Shown here piece by piece: positions 44,561-56,165 of a stretch of 64,000 nucleotides of DNA. The position numbers and the translations under genes are program-made. Source of the DNA: Prorocentrum cordatum (Eukaryota; Sar; Dinophyceae; Prorocentrales; Prorocentraceae); the NCBI GenBank assembly GCA_963575745.1, contig CAUYUJ010014176.1, positions 77,501-141,500 of the forward strand, read 5' to 3'. The notes under the pieces are model-generated. The model was not told where the DNA came from. It did no database searches and worked only from the letters and a program-made list of their open reading frames with translations. The number at the start of each line of letters is the position of its first letter. Position 1 is the first letter of the stretch.

Positions 44561-44689
44561 CCTCGGGCGGGGCAAGCGCCCGACCAGCGACGGGCGCCTC
44601 GGCGCGCCCAAGCCTTTGGCGCGCGCGAGGGGGCGCGGGCGCAGCCGATCGCCGCCCGCGTCAGACTTCGCGAGGAGATTTCGCCCTCT

Positions 44690-44729
44690 CTCTCTCTATC
44701 CCTCTCTCTCTCTCCTCTCTCTCTCTCTC

Positions 44730-44772
<43 letters not shown>

Positions 44773-44784
44773 TGTCTTTTTTTT

Positions 44785-44815
<31 letters not shown>

Positions 44816-44855
44816 TGTTGTTGTTGTTGTTGTTGGTGTTGTTATTTTTAGTGGT
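44690..44855 (+). repeat. TC, TA, TC and TTG microsatellites in series
   Basis: (TC)n at 44688-44732, (TA)n at 44733-44770, (TC)n at 44785-44812, (TTG)n at 44815-44840. Confidence 0.97.
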
Positions 44856-45039
44856 TTGTTTTTTTCCTCTCCCCGAGTTGGGGGGCAGCTGCCCCCCCCC
44901 GAGTCTGCGTTGCCAGCGGGGGGCAGGGCCTTCTCGAGTCGGCTGCGGCCCGTGGACTAGTAGTGCGTGCCTGGCTCGTGACTGGAGGGGGAGGGGGAAT
45001 GTTGGCGCGGGCGCGAGTGTTGCCGCGCTTCGTTGGGGG

Positions 45040-45040
45040 C

Positions 45041-45084
<44 letters not shown>

Positions 45085-45219
45085 CCAGTACTATCACCAA
45101 CACCATCACCATCGTCATCATCGATCGTCATTCGCATCATCATCATCATCGCCATCACAATCATCCGTATTATTAGCATCGCCGCCATCATCATCACCAT
45201 CATCATCATATGCTTCGCC

Positions 45220-45251
<32 letters not shown>

Positions 45252-45515
45252 CATCATTCACATCATCGTCATCATGATCGTCGTCATCATCCGTGTCATC
45301 ATTCTCTTTTCTCCCATCCGCACCCTCATCTTCATCCCCTTCCACATCATCATTCCCATCCTCATCCTTTTTTCCGTCCTCATAATTACCATGCCCACTA
45401 TCATCATCACCATCTTTAACATCACCATCATACGTACTTGCTATACTAATGCTCAGCAGTCTCATCATCATCATCATCATCAGCATCCTCCTCATCATCA
45501 TCATCATCAGCATCT
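45040..45515 (+). repeat. ATC array
   Basis: (ATC)n with ACC, GTC and TCC interruptions, followed by a pyrimidine-rich stretch to 45850 that merges into the branch/polypyrimidine region of the SLU7 acceptor. Confidence 0.95.
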
Positions 45516-45858
45516 TCGCCCGTATTCTTTTTTTCTTCATCCTTCTCCTAGCTCGTCCTCGATACTCATGGTCGTCGACGTTACCCTCTTCCCTTCTCCA
45601 TCCTCCTTTTCTCATCTTCCTGCCCTCTTCCCCTTCTCCTCTCATCATTATATTATCCGTCCTCTCCCTGCCCTTTCCGTCCTCCATCCTCCATCCTGCC
45701 TCCCCCCTTCAGCCCTCCCGCTCTCGTCGCGGTTACCTCCCTGCACCCTGCTCCTCCCCTTCCCTCCCTCATCTCTCCTACTTCTCCCCCTGCGCTTTTG
45801 CTGCTGCCCCTGCCGCCACCGCGGCTCCCCCTCCCGCCCCTCCTGCCTGCGACCGCAG

Positions 45859-45981
45859 GCGGTCGAACAGGAGAAGAAGCGGAGGAAAACCGAAAAGGCG
45901 AAATTGTCCATAGACGACGAGCGGAACCGCAAGTACAACTCTTTCGGCAGCGACGGGCAATCCACAGACGTCACCGCCGAG
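45859..45981 (+). CDS. SLU7: SLU7, penultimate exon
   Basis: Acceptor cctgcgaccgcag after a long CTCC-rich tract. The 41 codons include EQEKKRRKTEKAKLSIDDER, NRKYNSFGS and DVTAE. Human SLU7 has IDERKRPYNSMYE and plant SLU7 has DERKRKYN at this place, followed by T(P/E)EEMEAYR; here TAE joins ELEAYR across the next intron. The sequence after the last GAG is GATCGG, so the donor would be GA, a known dinoflagellate non-canonical donor. The exon is phase 0 at both ends and joins exactly with 34964 and 49302. A basic, helical segment before the DER motif matches the charged region of the family. Confidence 0.85.
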
Positions 45982-46560
45982 GATCGGAAGTTTCTGTTAT
46001 TTTGATTCAACTTCGTCGGAGGTTCTCGTCGAGCAGGCCCAAGAAGAAGGTAGGCCGACGATCCAGGGCGTTCCGGAACGCTGTCAGGGCGCTGCGGACA
46101 GCGGCACCGTAATGGGTATTCACCAACTGGTATTTTCGAGCCCCGCCGAACGTCGCCTTCTCGGGACCTGCTTTGGGCACCGCGTTGGGAAGGGTTGCTC
46201 GCGTTCGCCGGGTCGCTGGCCAGTGTGCCCGTTGGTGGAGTCCTTGTCAGAGGGGCGCTGGTACGGGAGACGCCCTGGAGCGGCCGCGGCGCCCGACGCG
46301 TCCTCCAAGCCCGCCCGCTCTCTTCCCGCCGCCGTTTTACTTCGGAGCGTGTCCACCACCACCAGGCCCGCGCGGGCCCGTCTCTGGAGGCCCAGATCCC
46401 AGGAGGGGAGAAAACACAGACACAATCAATCGTCAATTCCCCAAAACAAGTAGGAAAGTATGGAACGTGAGAGGGGAGACGAAACTCCCCCAAGTATGCA
46501 AAATATGGGGAATCCTTGGATTTGTATGTATTTATTCTCTTGCACAGAGTGTCTAGAGCT
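45982..46560. other. SLU7 last intron, unique portion
   Basis: Frames on both strands without recognised motifs. Bases 46260-46420 are GC-rich and coding-like in composition but show no family match. Confidence 0.4.
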
Positions 46561-46564
46561 CCGA

Positions 46565-47425
46565 CTACTTTTTTCCGCGTCGCACCGCACCCCCTTCTGC
46601 CCCGCCCCCCTCCTGCCCCCCCCCCGCGTTCCCCCAAGTGGAACCTCCGCCCACTGCCCCCTCCGCCCCGACAGTCTTGTTCCGCGTCGCGCCGCACCCT
46701 TTCCTGCCCCGTCCCCCTCGTGCCCCCCCCCAGCGTTCCCCCAGTGGCCCAGTGGAACTTCCGCCCACTGCCCCCTCCGCCCCGACAGTTTTATTCCGCG
46801 TCGCACCGCACCCGCCAGCCCTCCCCGCCTCACCCCATCCTTCCCCAGCTCACCCCCTGCCCGCCCTGCCCCCCTCCTACCCCTCCCCAGCGTGCCCCAG
46901 CGGCCCAGTGGAACCTCCGCCCAGTGCCCCCTCCGCCCCGGCCGCTTTATTCAGCGTCGCACCGCGCCCGCCCTCCCTTCCAGCCCCCCTCCCACGTCTC
47001 CCCAGCCCCGCCCTATTTTGCGTCGCGCCGCACCCGCCCCCCTCTCCCCGCCCCCTCCACCCCTCCCCAGCCCCAGCGGTCCACTCGAACTTCCGCCCAC
47101 TGCCACCTCCGCCCCGACCACTTTATTCCGCGTGGCACCGCACCCCCCCTCCTCCCCCCAGCGTTCCCCAGAGGCCCAGTGGAACCCCGCCCAATGCCCT
47201 CTCCGTCCCGACCACTTTTTTCCGCGTCGCACCGCGCCCCCTCTCTTCCTTTCCCCAGCGTTCTACAGAGACCCAGTGGAACCTCCGCCCAGTGATTCCG
47301 CGTCGCGCGCACGCCCCCCTCCCCGCCACCCTCCCGACCCTCTCCAGCGTGCCCCACCAGCCCAGTGGAACCTCCGCCCAGTGCCCCTTCCGCCCCGGCC
47401 ACTTTTTTCCGCGTCGCACCGCGCC
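46565..47425 (+). repeat. About 110-bp GC-rich tandem array
   Basis: Repeated blocks ccgcgtcgcaccgc, ccccagcgttccccagtgg, cccagtggaacctccgccca and tgccccctccgccccgac. Spacing is irregular (108, 113, then variable). About eight copies, within the inferred last SLU7 intron. Confidence 0.85.
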
Positions 47426-47529
47426 CGTTGTTTTCGTGAGGCTGAATGGCCTTATGTTGGCTCCCAGAATCAAAATTATCCTGGCGAAGGACCCAACAAT
47501 AACAATTGTTCGTAACGCGTTGTGGGTGC

Positions 47530-47735
47530 CGCTTTCGGTGGGGCTCCCCATGGGGCCACGAAACGCTGCCCTGGGTGGGGGAACCGTATGCGAACTGCGC
47601 CACTGGGGCGGGCCTTCGGTGGAGCTCCCTATGGGGCCACGAAACGCTGCCCTGGGCGGGGGAACCGCATGCGAACTGCGCCACTAGGGCCTTCGGTGGA
47701 GCTCCCTATGGGGCCACGACACGCTGCCCTGGGTC
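47530..47735 (+). repeat. Three copies of a 77-81 bp repeat
   Basis: Starts at 47534, 47615 and 47692 with ttcggtggagctccctatgg, then ggccacgaaacgctgccctg and gaaccgcatgcgaactgcgc. Confidence 0.9.
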
Positions 47736-48530
47736 CCCGTCGTGGTCTCTTCCCTCGCCCGAGCTTTCTATCAAGGATCAGCACTCATCCTGCACGGCTA
47801 TCGTTTTTGGAGGTCCGCGCGGACTTCTTGGGTCGGCGCTTGATCCCCCCCTGGCGCGGACATCTGAAAATCAAAGCTTATGTTGGGGTCAGCGATCGAG
47901 CCCGAGTGGGTGTTCATATTTTGTTGTCCAAGAGCCGTTGAGGGCGAGCTTCCTAGAACCCCGCCCGTGCCCCATCCCCACCCTTCCGTCCCCCCGACTG
48001 TCGGCGAGGGGTAGCTACACACCACGTCGTTGGGCGGGGGGACGGAAAGGGGATGGGGAGGGCTCTGCGTTCGGCGAAGGAGGATCGCCAGGAGGAGGGC
48101 CAAACAACGCCCTGTGTGCTGTGTTCCGTGTTCGTTGATGAGCGTGAGGGGGGGGGGGGCACCCCTTCGACGGGGGTTAACCTCGCCACGTCGGCGTGCT
48201 GCGCCAGGGGGCGCGGCGCCTTCGGGCGGATTTCTCCTGCGGCGGGTGTTGCTTCGAGGCTGTCGGCGGCGTCGCCTGCCGTTTGTTTCTCCTCGCTTAT
48301 TCCACTTCGCCCATGATTTGTCGGCGATTTGTCGCCGATTCCAGGTTGATGCTCCTCCCTGAGCCAGTTCTCCCTTATTGTTGCCGCTCACACCCCCATT
48401 GGCGCTTCTCGCTTCTCGCCCATTCCACTGTGCTCGCACAGAGATTGGGCCACGTTCGCAGGATGGCGACTTCTGCGCGTGTGGCGGCAGCGTGATGTCC
48501 TGTTATTTTACGCTGCGCTCGCCACCGCGT
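47736..48530. other. Intron sequence, no gene seen; ATCGGCGAT repeat copy
   Basis: Bases 48295-48385 (gtcggcgatttgtcgccgat, tccaggttgatgctcctccc, tgagccagttc) belong to the dispersed family of 8088, 33555 and 49945. A G/C run lies at 48148-48160. Confidence 0.5.
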
Positions 48531-48534
48531 GGGA

Positions 48535-48945
48535 GATCGATCCTCAGAGGCTTCGGCAGTGGTGGACACGGATACATATTCGGGCCCTGGGGGGGCAACC
48601 GGGTGCATTTCCACCGCCTGACGGTGTCCCCGAAGATCGACGTCCCAGGGGGGGAGGCGGAGGAGGAGGATGAGGCGGAGGGCAAGGAGGACAAGGAGGA
48701 GGAGGAGGAGGAGGAGGAGGAGGAGGAGGAGGAGGAGGAGGAGGAGAAGAGGAGGAGGAGGAGGAGGAGGAGGAGGAGGAGGAGGAGGACAAGGAGGACA
48801 AGGAGGAGGAGAAAGATGAGGACCTGTGTCAATCCAAAAGTCATGAGGATGAGGAGGAGGAGGTGGAGGAGGAGGAGGAGGTTGTGGAGGAGGTTGTGGA
48901 GGAGGAGGAGGAGGAAGAGGGGGAGGAGGAGGAATAGGAGGAGGG
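48535..48945 (+). repeat. Hairpin-repeat relative followed by GGA array
   Basis: Bases 48540-48645 relate to the 9585-9740 hairpin element. Bases 48655-48945 are (GGA)n with GAC and AAG interruptions. CTC-rich pyrimidine sequence at 49150-49290 then leads to the last SLU7 acceptor. Confidence 0.8.
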
Positions 48946-49301
48946 GCGGTGGCCATGGACAAGTCCCCCGTCTCGGGGGAACCAGCTCGGCCCAGAGGAG
49001 CTGGAGGCCACCTGTCTGCCCAACCTCAGCTAGATTGCCTCCCCCCCTCCTGAGACAGTCCGTCCGTCCTCCTGCTCCTCCATTCTGCGCGTGGGTGGCG
49101 GCATTCGCGCTGTCCTGCCACATGTATCTGTGCCGCGCCGCGGTAGCCAGGCGAGGGAGCAGGCCCCTCCGTTCCCACCGCCCCCCTCCTCCCCCCGCTT
49201 CTCCTCCTGCTCCCCCTCCGCCCTATCCCCCTCCTCCGCCTCTTCGGCCCCCTCCTCCTCTTCCTCCTCCTCCTCCTCCTCCTCGTCCTTTCGGCCTGGA
49301 G

Positions 49302-49364
49302 GAGCTGGAGGCCTACCGCTTGTCCAAGATGCGCGGAGACGACCCCATGGCGCAGTTCATGTGA
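49302..49364 (+). CDS. SLU7: SLU7, last exon with stop codon
   Basis: After a (TCC)n tract and tttcggcctggag, the frame reads ELEAYRLSKMRGDDPMAQFM and stops at TGA 49362-49364. Human SLU7 ends [20 protein letters not shown] plus a short tail, and plant proteins have [19 protein letters not shown], so this is the conserved C-terminus of the family. The exon starts in phase 0, matching the penultimate exon. The preceding intron is 3.3 kb. This is the best-supported host-gene feature of the window. Confidence 0.88.
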   Translation, partial: ELEAYRLSKMRGDDPMAQFM

Positions 49365-50040
49365 GGCGCGTGAGTCCGTGCGGACGCGCCCGCGCGGTGA
49401 GCTCCGCGCGCGGCCGACGTGGACGTCCGCGCCCAGCGGTCTGCTCCAGCCTCCCTTCTCCCTCCTCCTCCAGTCAAGTTGAGGAGGGAGAAGGGAGGCA
49501 TGAGGAAGATGAGGAGGAGGAGGAGGGGGAGGAGGGGGGGGAGGAGGAGGGTGGGCTGGAGACCGTACAAAGGCCTGGGCCGGAGGCCGTGGGAGGGCCA
49601 GGCAATCCTCCTCCTTCGTCGTCACTTCCCTGCTTTTTCTCTTCCTCCTCCTCGCACCTCCTCGCTCCTTGTCTTTCTCCAGCTCTTCCTCTTCCTCCTT
49701 CTCTTCCTCCCTGTCCTGCTTGTGGCGCCTCGTGTCAAGCCAGGACGCCACTAAAAACTGAGCCACGTTCGCTTTTTCACGTCAGAGGACCAATGCGCAT
49801 TGTAATCCACATGGTTCCTCATTACATTTGTTTTCAGGTTTTTTTGGATCTACGCGCGCTCGGGTGCATCGACCCCCAATCGTCCACTCATCGCCGATAG
49901 GGTCGACTCGATGGCCCAGCCACGCTCAGGACCGTGAAGATTCGCTATCGGGAGCCTATCGCCGATCTGTCGGCGATGTCAGAATCAAGGGGCCGAACGG
50001 TCATTCACTGTCCCTGGGCGCGTGGCTGAAGTGAGGTTCT
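49365..50040. other. SLU7 3' flank, no further gene
   Basis: Contains a short GGA run (49495-49560), a pyrimidine-rich block (49615-49715) and another ATCGGCGAT-type copy at 49940-49990 (cgccgatctgtcggcgatgtc). No AATAAA signal is expected in dinoflagellates and none was used. Confidence 0.5.
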
Positions 50041-50044
50041 GCGG

Positions 50045-50080
50045 TGCGGATTGTTGTTGTTGTTGTTGGTGTTGTTGTTG

Positions 50081-50112
<32 letters not shown>

Positions 50113-50265
50113 GGTGTTGGTGTTGTTGCTGTTGTTGTTGCTGTTGCTGCTGTTGATGTTGTTGTTGTTGCTGCTGCTGCGGCGGCTGCTGCTGCTGTTG
50201 TTGTTGTTGCTGCTGCTGTTGTTATTGGTGCTGTTGGCGTTGTTGTTAGTGTTGCTATTGTTGAA
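50045..50265 (+). repeat. TTG/GCT array with fixed right flank
   Basis: (TTG)n with TGG, GCT and CTG variants, followed by gaatattattccttctaaagaat and tattgttgggacccctggtgc, a flank conserved at 51590 and 52735. Confidence 0.95.
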
Positions 50266-51405
50266 TATTATTCCTTCTAAAGAATTATTATTGTTGGGAC
50301 CCCTGGTGCGCGACCTCTGCGCCGCGCCTAGGCCGCAGCTACATTTTCATCATTTTTTCGCGAAAGCTTCAGAAAAGTGGATTGTGTCCGGATCCGGTTG
50401 TTTTGTTGACCCCGTTTTCCCTTGCAAAAAACAATAGAAAATGAAAATTCTTGTTCTTACTTGATCAAATTGCAAGAATCCCTTGCAAAAAATAAGGTAA
50501 AGTGGACATTCGTGCGCGCAAGACGAAATCCTTCCAAAACCTTAGGTTTCGTAACGATTTTAACATAAAAACATCAAAAACCCAATGGTTTTTTAAGAAA
50601 AAATTGTCAAAATGTCCTTCCGCGCGCGCTGTCCGAATCCCACAAAACCAATGGTTTTTCAACATTTATGTTACATGAGCTCGCGCGAGCTACTTTTTCT
50701 TGTTCTAACATAATCAAATTTCAATAATCCCTTGCAAAAAATAAGGTAAAGTGGACATTCGCGCGCGCAAGACGAAATCCTTCCAGAACCTTAGGTTTCG
50801 TAACGATTTCAACATAAAAACATCAAAAACCCACTGGTTTTTCAAAAAAAAATGTCCAAATTTCATTCCGCGCGCGCTGTCCGACTCTGGTTTTTCAACA
50901 TTTATGTTACATGAGCTCGCGCGAGCTACTTTTTCTTGTTCTAACATAATCAAATTTCAATACTCCCTTGCAAAAAAAAAGTAAAGTGGACATTCGCGCG
51001 CGCAAGACCAACAAAAAACACGACGATCTCAGGAACTTGCCCCAAAAATGTGACCAACTCCGCTCTCTCTGTCTCTCTCTCTGTCTGCTCTCTGTCTCTC
51101 TCTCTGTCTGTCTGTGTCATGTATTGTATGTCACAATTGCAGGATGCTGGGCACACGCGCGCCCCGAATAAGTGACCAAGTTCTGTGGGTGTGTACCCCA
51201 CGCCAGTGTAGTAGCCACGGTCGTCCGCACGCCACGAAGTGAAGTGTCCCAACGTCATAGGGCGGGAAGCTGGGTTTGGGTGGTCGCGAAGAGTCGTTTG
51301 GATATTTGGTAGAGCTTGAACTGCCCCCCCACGAAGTGGGGGTATTGTCTCGCGTCGCATGAAAACCCTGGCACTGGTGAGAACACTGAGCGTTCGGGTA
51401 AAATG

Positions 51406-51453
<48 letters not shown>

Positions 51454-51517
51454 GATGCTGTTGTTGTTGTTGTTGCTGTTGGTGTTGTTGTTGTGGTTGT
51501 TGTTAATTTCTGTGCTA

Positions 51518-51591
<74 letters not shown>

Positions 51592-52610
51592 GAACATTAT
51601 TAATTCTAAAGAATAATTATTGTTGGGGCCCCTGGTGCGCGCCCCCCCCGCCGCGCCTAGGCCGCAGCCACATTTTCATCATTTTCGTGAGGAAGTCTCA
51701 GGCAAAACGGGGTATACCAGATCCGGTTGTGTTGTTACGATCGGTTTTCCCTTGCAAAAAATAAGGCAAAGTGGACATTTCTTGTTCTAACATGACCAAA
51801 CTTCAAGAATCCCTTGCAAAAAATGACACGAAGTGCACATTCGCGCGCGCAAGACGAAATCCTTCCAAAACCTTAGTCTTCGTAGCGATTTTCACATAAA
51901 AACATGAAAAACCCAATGGTTTTTCAAAAAAAGGGTTTCAAAAATTCACCCCGCGCGCTCTTGCGGATTTCTTAGGAAACCCAATACTTTTTCAACATTT
52001 CTGTCAAACGGGCTCTTGCGAGCAACTTTTTCACGTGCTTCGAACTTCTGCAACAAAGGTTGCGCGCCTGCCAGGGCCATCATCCCTGTCAAATAATACC
52101 ATATGGGACACATTCGTTTTTTCTTCGCGCGCGCACGCCGAAATCTTCAAAAATCATTGGGTTTCTTAGGAATTTTAGCACCGCGCAACATAAAATCATA
52201 CGAATCGCACCGTAGGTTCTCGAAAAACATCTGTACGAATTTTCAAAATTTCTACCCGCGCGCGCTGTCCGAATCCTTAAAAACCAATGGTTTTTCAACA
52301 TTTATGTTATAGAGCTCGCGCGAGCTGTTTTCGCAAGCTCTTTCAACGGCGTTCGCGCGCCTGCCAGGGGCCACAATCCGCCAGTGTAGTAGCCACGCGC
52401 CAGTGTAGTAGCCACGGTCGTCCGCAGGCCACGAAGTGAAGTGTCCGAACGTCATAGGGCGGGAAGCTGGGTGTGGGTGGTGGCGAAGAGTCGTTTGGAA
52501 ACTTGGTAGAGCTTGAACCGGCCCCCCCACAAAGTGGGGGTATTGCCCGCCTCCTATGAAAACCCTGGCGCTGGTGAGAACGGAGTGTCCCCAGTCTTAA
52601 ATGATTGTGG

Positions 52611-52642
<32 letters not shown>

Positions 52643-52696
52643 GGTGTTATTATTACTATTATTTTTATTATTCTTATTCTTATTATTATTATTGTT

Positions 52697-52735
<39 letters not shown>

Positions 52736-53495
52736 GAACATTATTACTTCTAAAGAATAATTATTGTTGGGGCCCCTGGTGCACGACCCCCCCGCCGCGC
52801 CTAGGCCGCAGCCACATTTTCATCATTTTCGTGAGGACGTCTCAGGCAAAACGGGTTGGTCCGGATCCGGTTGTTTTGTTACGGCCCGCTTTCCTTGCAA
52901 AAAACAAGCTAAAGTTGACATTTCTTATTCTAACATACCAAACTTCAAGAATCCCTTGCCAAAAATAAGGTAAAGTGGACATTCGCGCGCGCAAGACGAA
53001 ATCCTTCCAAAACCTTAGTTTTCGTAGCGATTTTAACATAAAAACATCAAAAAACCAATGGTTTTAAAAAAAAAATGTCAAAATTTCATCCCGCGCGCTC
53101 TTGCGGATTCGTAGGAAACCCCCAACACTTTTTAAACATTTCTGTCAAACGGGCTTTTGCGAGCAACTTTTTCGAACTTCTGCAACAACGGTTGCGCACC
53201 TGCCAGGGCCATCATCCCTGTCAAATAATACCATGCGGGACACATTCGTTTTTTCTTCGCGCGCGCACGCCGTCGTCGTCGGCCGCGGGGCCCTGAATAG
53301 TAGCCACGGTCGTCCGCATGCCACGAAGTGAAGTGTCCGAACGTCATAGGGCGGGAAGCTGGGTGTGGGTGGTGGCGAAGAGTCGTTTGGAAATTTGGTA
53401 GAGCTTGAACCGGCCCCCCCACAAAGTGGGGGTATTGCCCGCCTCCTATGAAAACCCTGGCACTGGTGAGAACGGAGTGTCCCCACGTGCTAGTA

Positions 53496-53561
<66 letters not shown>

Positions 53562-53575
53562 AATAGCGCCCTTGC
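50266..53575 (+). repeat. Composite TTG-associated satellite, three higher-order copies
   Basis: Each copy has a right flank after TTG (ttctaaagaataattattg, cccctggtgcgcg, gccgcgcctaggccgcag). An AT-rich block of about 240 bp follows, sometimes tandem (gtggacattcgcgcgcgcaa, ccttccaaaaccttag, cataaaaacatcaaaaaccc; anchors 50502, 50751, 50986). A 200-bp module then starts gtagtagccacggtcgtccg at 51208, 52404 and 53297 and leads into the next TTG array (51404, 52602, 53490). The module contains a conserved hairpin (cccccacgaagtggggg). Confidence 0.9.
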
Positions 53576-53689
53576 GTTTGCATGTCCTGCAATTTATTCA
53601 AGCGCCGCGCTCCTGGCACCCAGGCACCCAGGAGTCGCGCTCACGCTTAGGACTCTGTCACAGATAACATAGGAATCGGGATCTCGCTG

Positions 53690-54200
53690 CCCCTCGTGGC
53701 CCCGTTGCAGCCCTTCGTGGCCCCCTCGCTTTGTTTCGTGGCCCCGTTGCAGCCTTTCGCCTCCTCGCTGCCCTTCGTGGCCCCGTTGCAGCCCCTCGTG
53801 GCCTCCTCGCCGCACTTCGTGGCCCCGTTGCAGTCCTTCGTGGCCCCCTCGCTTTGTTTCGTGGCCCCGTTGCAGCGCTTCGTGGCCCCCTCGCTGCCCT
53901 TCGTGGCCCCGTCGCAGCCCTTCGTGGCCCCGTTGCAGCCCTTCGTGGCCCCCTCGCTTTGTTTCGTGGCCCCGTTGCATCCCTTCGTGGCCCCCTCGCT
54001 GCCCTTCGTGGCCCCATATATGTATGCCCTTCGTGGCCCCCGCTCGTTCGCGCCCGTGGTGGCCCTATATGCATCTGTCCTACGTGGCCCAGTTGCTACC
54101 CTCAGTGGGCCCATCGTTGCCTTCTGTGGCCCCGCATTATCTGCCCTTCGTGGCCCCCGCTCGTTCGCGCTCTTCATGGCCCCATAAGCATTACCTTCGT
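53690..54200 (+). repeat. 21-24 bp array CCCTTCGTGGCCCCGTTGCAG
   Basis: About 23 degenerate units built on ttcgtggcccc alternating gttgcagccc and ctcgctttgt. Open frames on both strands (for example [15 protein letters not shown] on minus) are repeat peptides. Confidence 0.93.
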
Positions 54201-54277
54201 CTCCCCGCTGTTGCCCTTCGTGGCCTACTTCGTGTCCTTGTGGCCGGCCCTGCTGTCGTTCTCTTTCGCTCTCGCTT

Positions 54278-54294
54278 TCGCTCGTCGTCGTCGC

Positions 54295-54328
<34 letters not shown>

Positions 54329-54711
54329 GTCGTGGTCGGTCCCCTGTCCGTCCCTCTTGGGGTCGGGTCCACGGTCCGCGGCCGCCCCGCCGATCAGCGC
54401 TGCCGCTGGCCATGCCGACGGTCCGCGGCCGCCCCGCCGCTTGCCAGGGCCCGGCCTGCATTGAAGAAAGGCCTACCCCCCAAAAGGGGTTCGATCGAAG
54501 ACGAAGGGGACGGGTATCGAGGTTTTGGGAAATAGGCGTTATGGGACACTCGAGCAGATAAGGGCGAGCAGTCTTATAATGATTGTTGTTGTTGTTTTTG
54601 TTGTTGTTGTTGTTGGTGTTGGTGTTGGTGTTGTTGCTGTTGTTGTTGCTGTTGCTGCTGTTGCTGTTGTTGTTGCTGCTGCTGCGGCTGCTGCTGCTGT
54701 TGTGGTTGTCG

Positions 54712-54761
<50 letters not shown>

Positions 54762-54900
54762 GGTTGTTGTGGTTGTTGCTATTGTTGTGTTTTTTAGTGT
54801 TGTTGTTGTTGTTGTTGTGGTGGTGGTTGTGGTTGTGGTTGTGGTTGTGGTGGTTGTTGTTGTTGTTGTTGCATTTTCATTTCTGAAGAATAGTATTGCT
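54278..54900 (+). repeat. GTC run, spacer and TTG array
   Basis: (GTC)n at 54282-54335; a spacer with cgttatgggacactcgagca and cagtcttataatgattg; (TTG)n with GCT variants at 54580-54870; right flank gaagaatagtattgctgttc. Confidence 0.9.
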
Positions 54901-54999
54901 GTTCCCTTCGCTGGTGCATTTTGTTTTTCTTAATCAAACTGTGCCCATCGACGCTCGCACCTTGTTTTTTTTGTCAGGGAAAGTCTTTCTTCTCTCTGC

Positions 55000-55510
55000 C
55001 CCCCCGGATTACAACAACATTGGCTCCCGCCTGAGACCTCTTCAAATTTACTCAGGACCACCGCTCCTGAGACTTCCTCGCAATTTCCTTAGGATCGGTG
55101 CTCCCGCCTTTGACTTCCTCGCAATTCAGTCAGGACCCCCGCTCCCATCTGAGACTTCCTCACAATTTACTCAGGAACGGCGCTCCCGCTGGAGACTTCT
55201 TCGCAATTGAGTCAAGACTTCCTCGCAAATTAATCAAGACCTCCGCTCCCGCCTGAGAGCCCCTCACATTTTATCCAGGAATTGCGCTCTCGCTGGTTAC
55301 TTCCATGTAATGTTTTCAGAAATCGCGCTTTCGACGCTCAGGAAACACGCTGCGCCAATGACGCCGTTACAATTTACTTAGTAATCGCGCTCTCGTCATA
55401 CGCAGGCATCCCGCTTGGATGTCCCGCCCGCCCGACCCGCCCGTAAGGGTATCGCCCGCCCGTCGTGGGCTCCCGCCCGAGACTTCCTTCAGGAACGGCG
55501 CTTTCGTTTA
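55000..55510 (-). repeat. Core-word tandem repeat, reverse orientation
   Basis: About eight degenerate units of cgctcccgcctgagacttcc-tcgcaatttactcaggacc. The reverse complement contains gaggaagtctcaggcg, the word shared with module B and the 32-bp arrays. Confidence 0.85.
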
Positions 55511-56105
55511 GGACCGTCTCGAACGTTCACGCTTTTACCTTCCTGCTCCTCCTTCCTCTCCCTCCTCCTTCCTTCCTCCTCTCCCCCCTTCTCTCTCCCT
55601 CCTCTTTTCCCTCGTCCTTATGCCTCTCTGCCCTATCCCCTCTCCCTCCTATCCCTCCTCCCTTTTCCCTCCCCTCTCCTGCTTCCTCCCTTTTTTTTTT
55701 TTTTTTTTTTCTCTCTCTCTCTCTCTCTCTCCCCCCTCTCTCTCTCTTTCTCTACCTCTCTTATCTGTCTTTCTCTCTCTCTCTCTGCCTCGAATCAACC
55801 GCACCCCTCTTCGCTCCTTTTCTCCTGGCGTTATCCCTCTTCCTTCGTCCCTCTTCCTTCGTCCCTCCCTTCTCCTGGCGTTCTCCCCCTCCTCTTTTTC
55901 CAGGGCCCAGACCAATTCCAATGGCGGGCACATGTACGCCCACGAAGGATTGTCCGCCCGTTCAGGTTTGCCCGCCTGTCTAAGCCCGCCGCCCCCCGCA
56001 AAGAGAAATAATCCCCCCAAAGGGGGTGTGATCAAAAACAAAAAGGGCGAGTATCGAGGGTGTGGGGAACTCGTTTTGACACACGGGCAAGTCAGAGCGA
56101 ACGGT
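55511..56105. other. Pyrimidine-rich tract and spacer
   Basis: Bases 55540-55790 are CTCC/TCTC-rich with an uninterrupted T-run at 55689-55710. Bases 55900-56105 are spacer with aacggtcttataatgattg leading to the next TTG array. No gene seen. Confidence 0.7.
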
Positions 56106-56107
56106 CT

Positions 56108-56114
56108 TATAATG

Positions 56115-56162
<48 letters not shown>

Positions 56163-56165
56163 GGC
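56108..56165 (+). repeat. Short TTG array
   Basis: (TTG)n with the same left flank (cggtcttataatgattg) as at 54565, and right flank attatgaaacgattattattt. Confidence 0.92.

Noticed and set aside
50465-53040. Small Phe/Arg/Lys-rich minus-strand proteins (MLKNHWF, FWKDFVLRARMSTLPYF)
   Set aside because: They recur with the 240-bp AT-rich satellite and change frame between copies.
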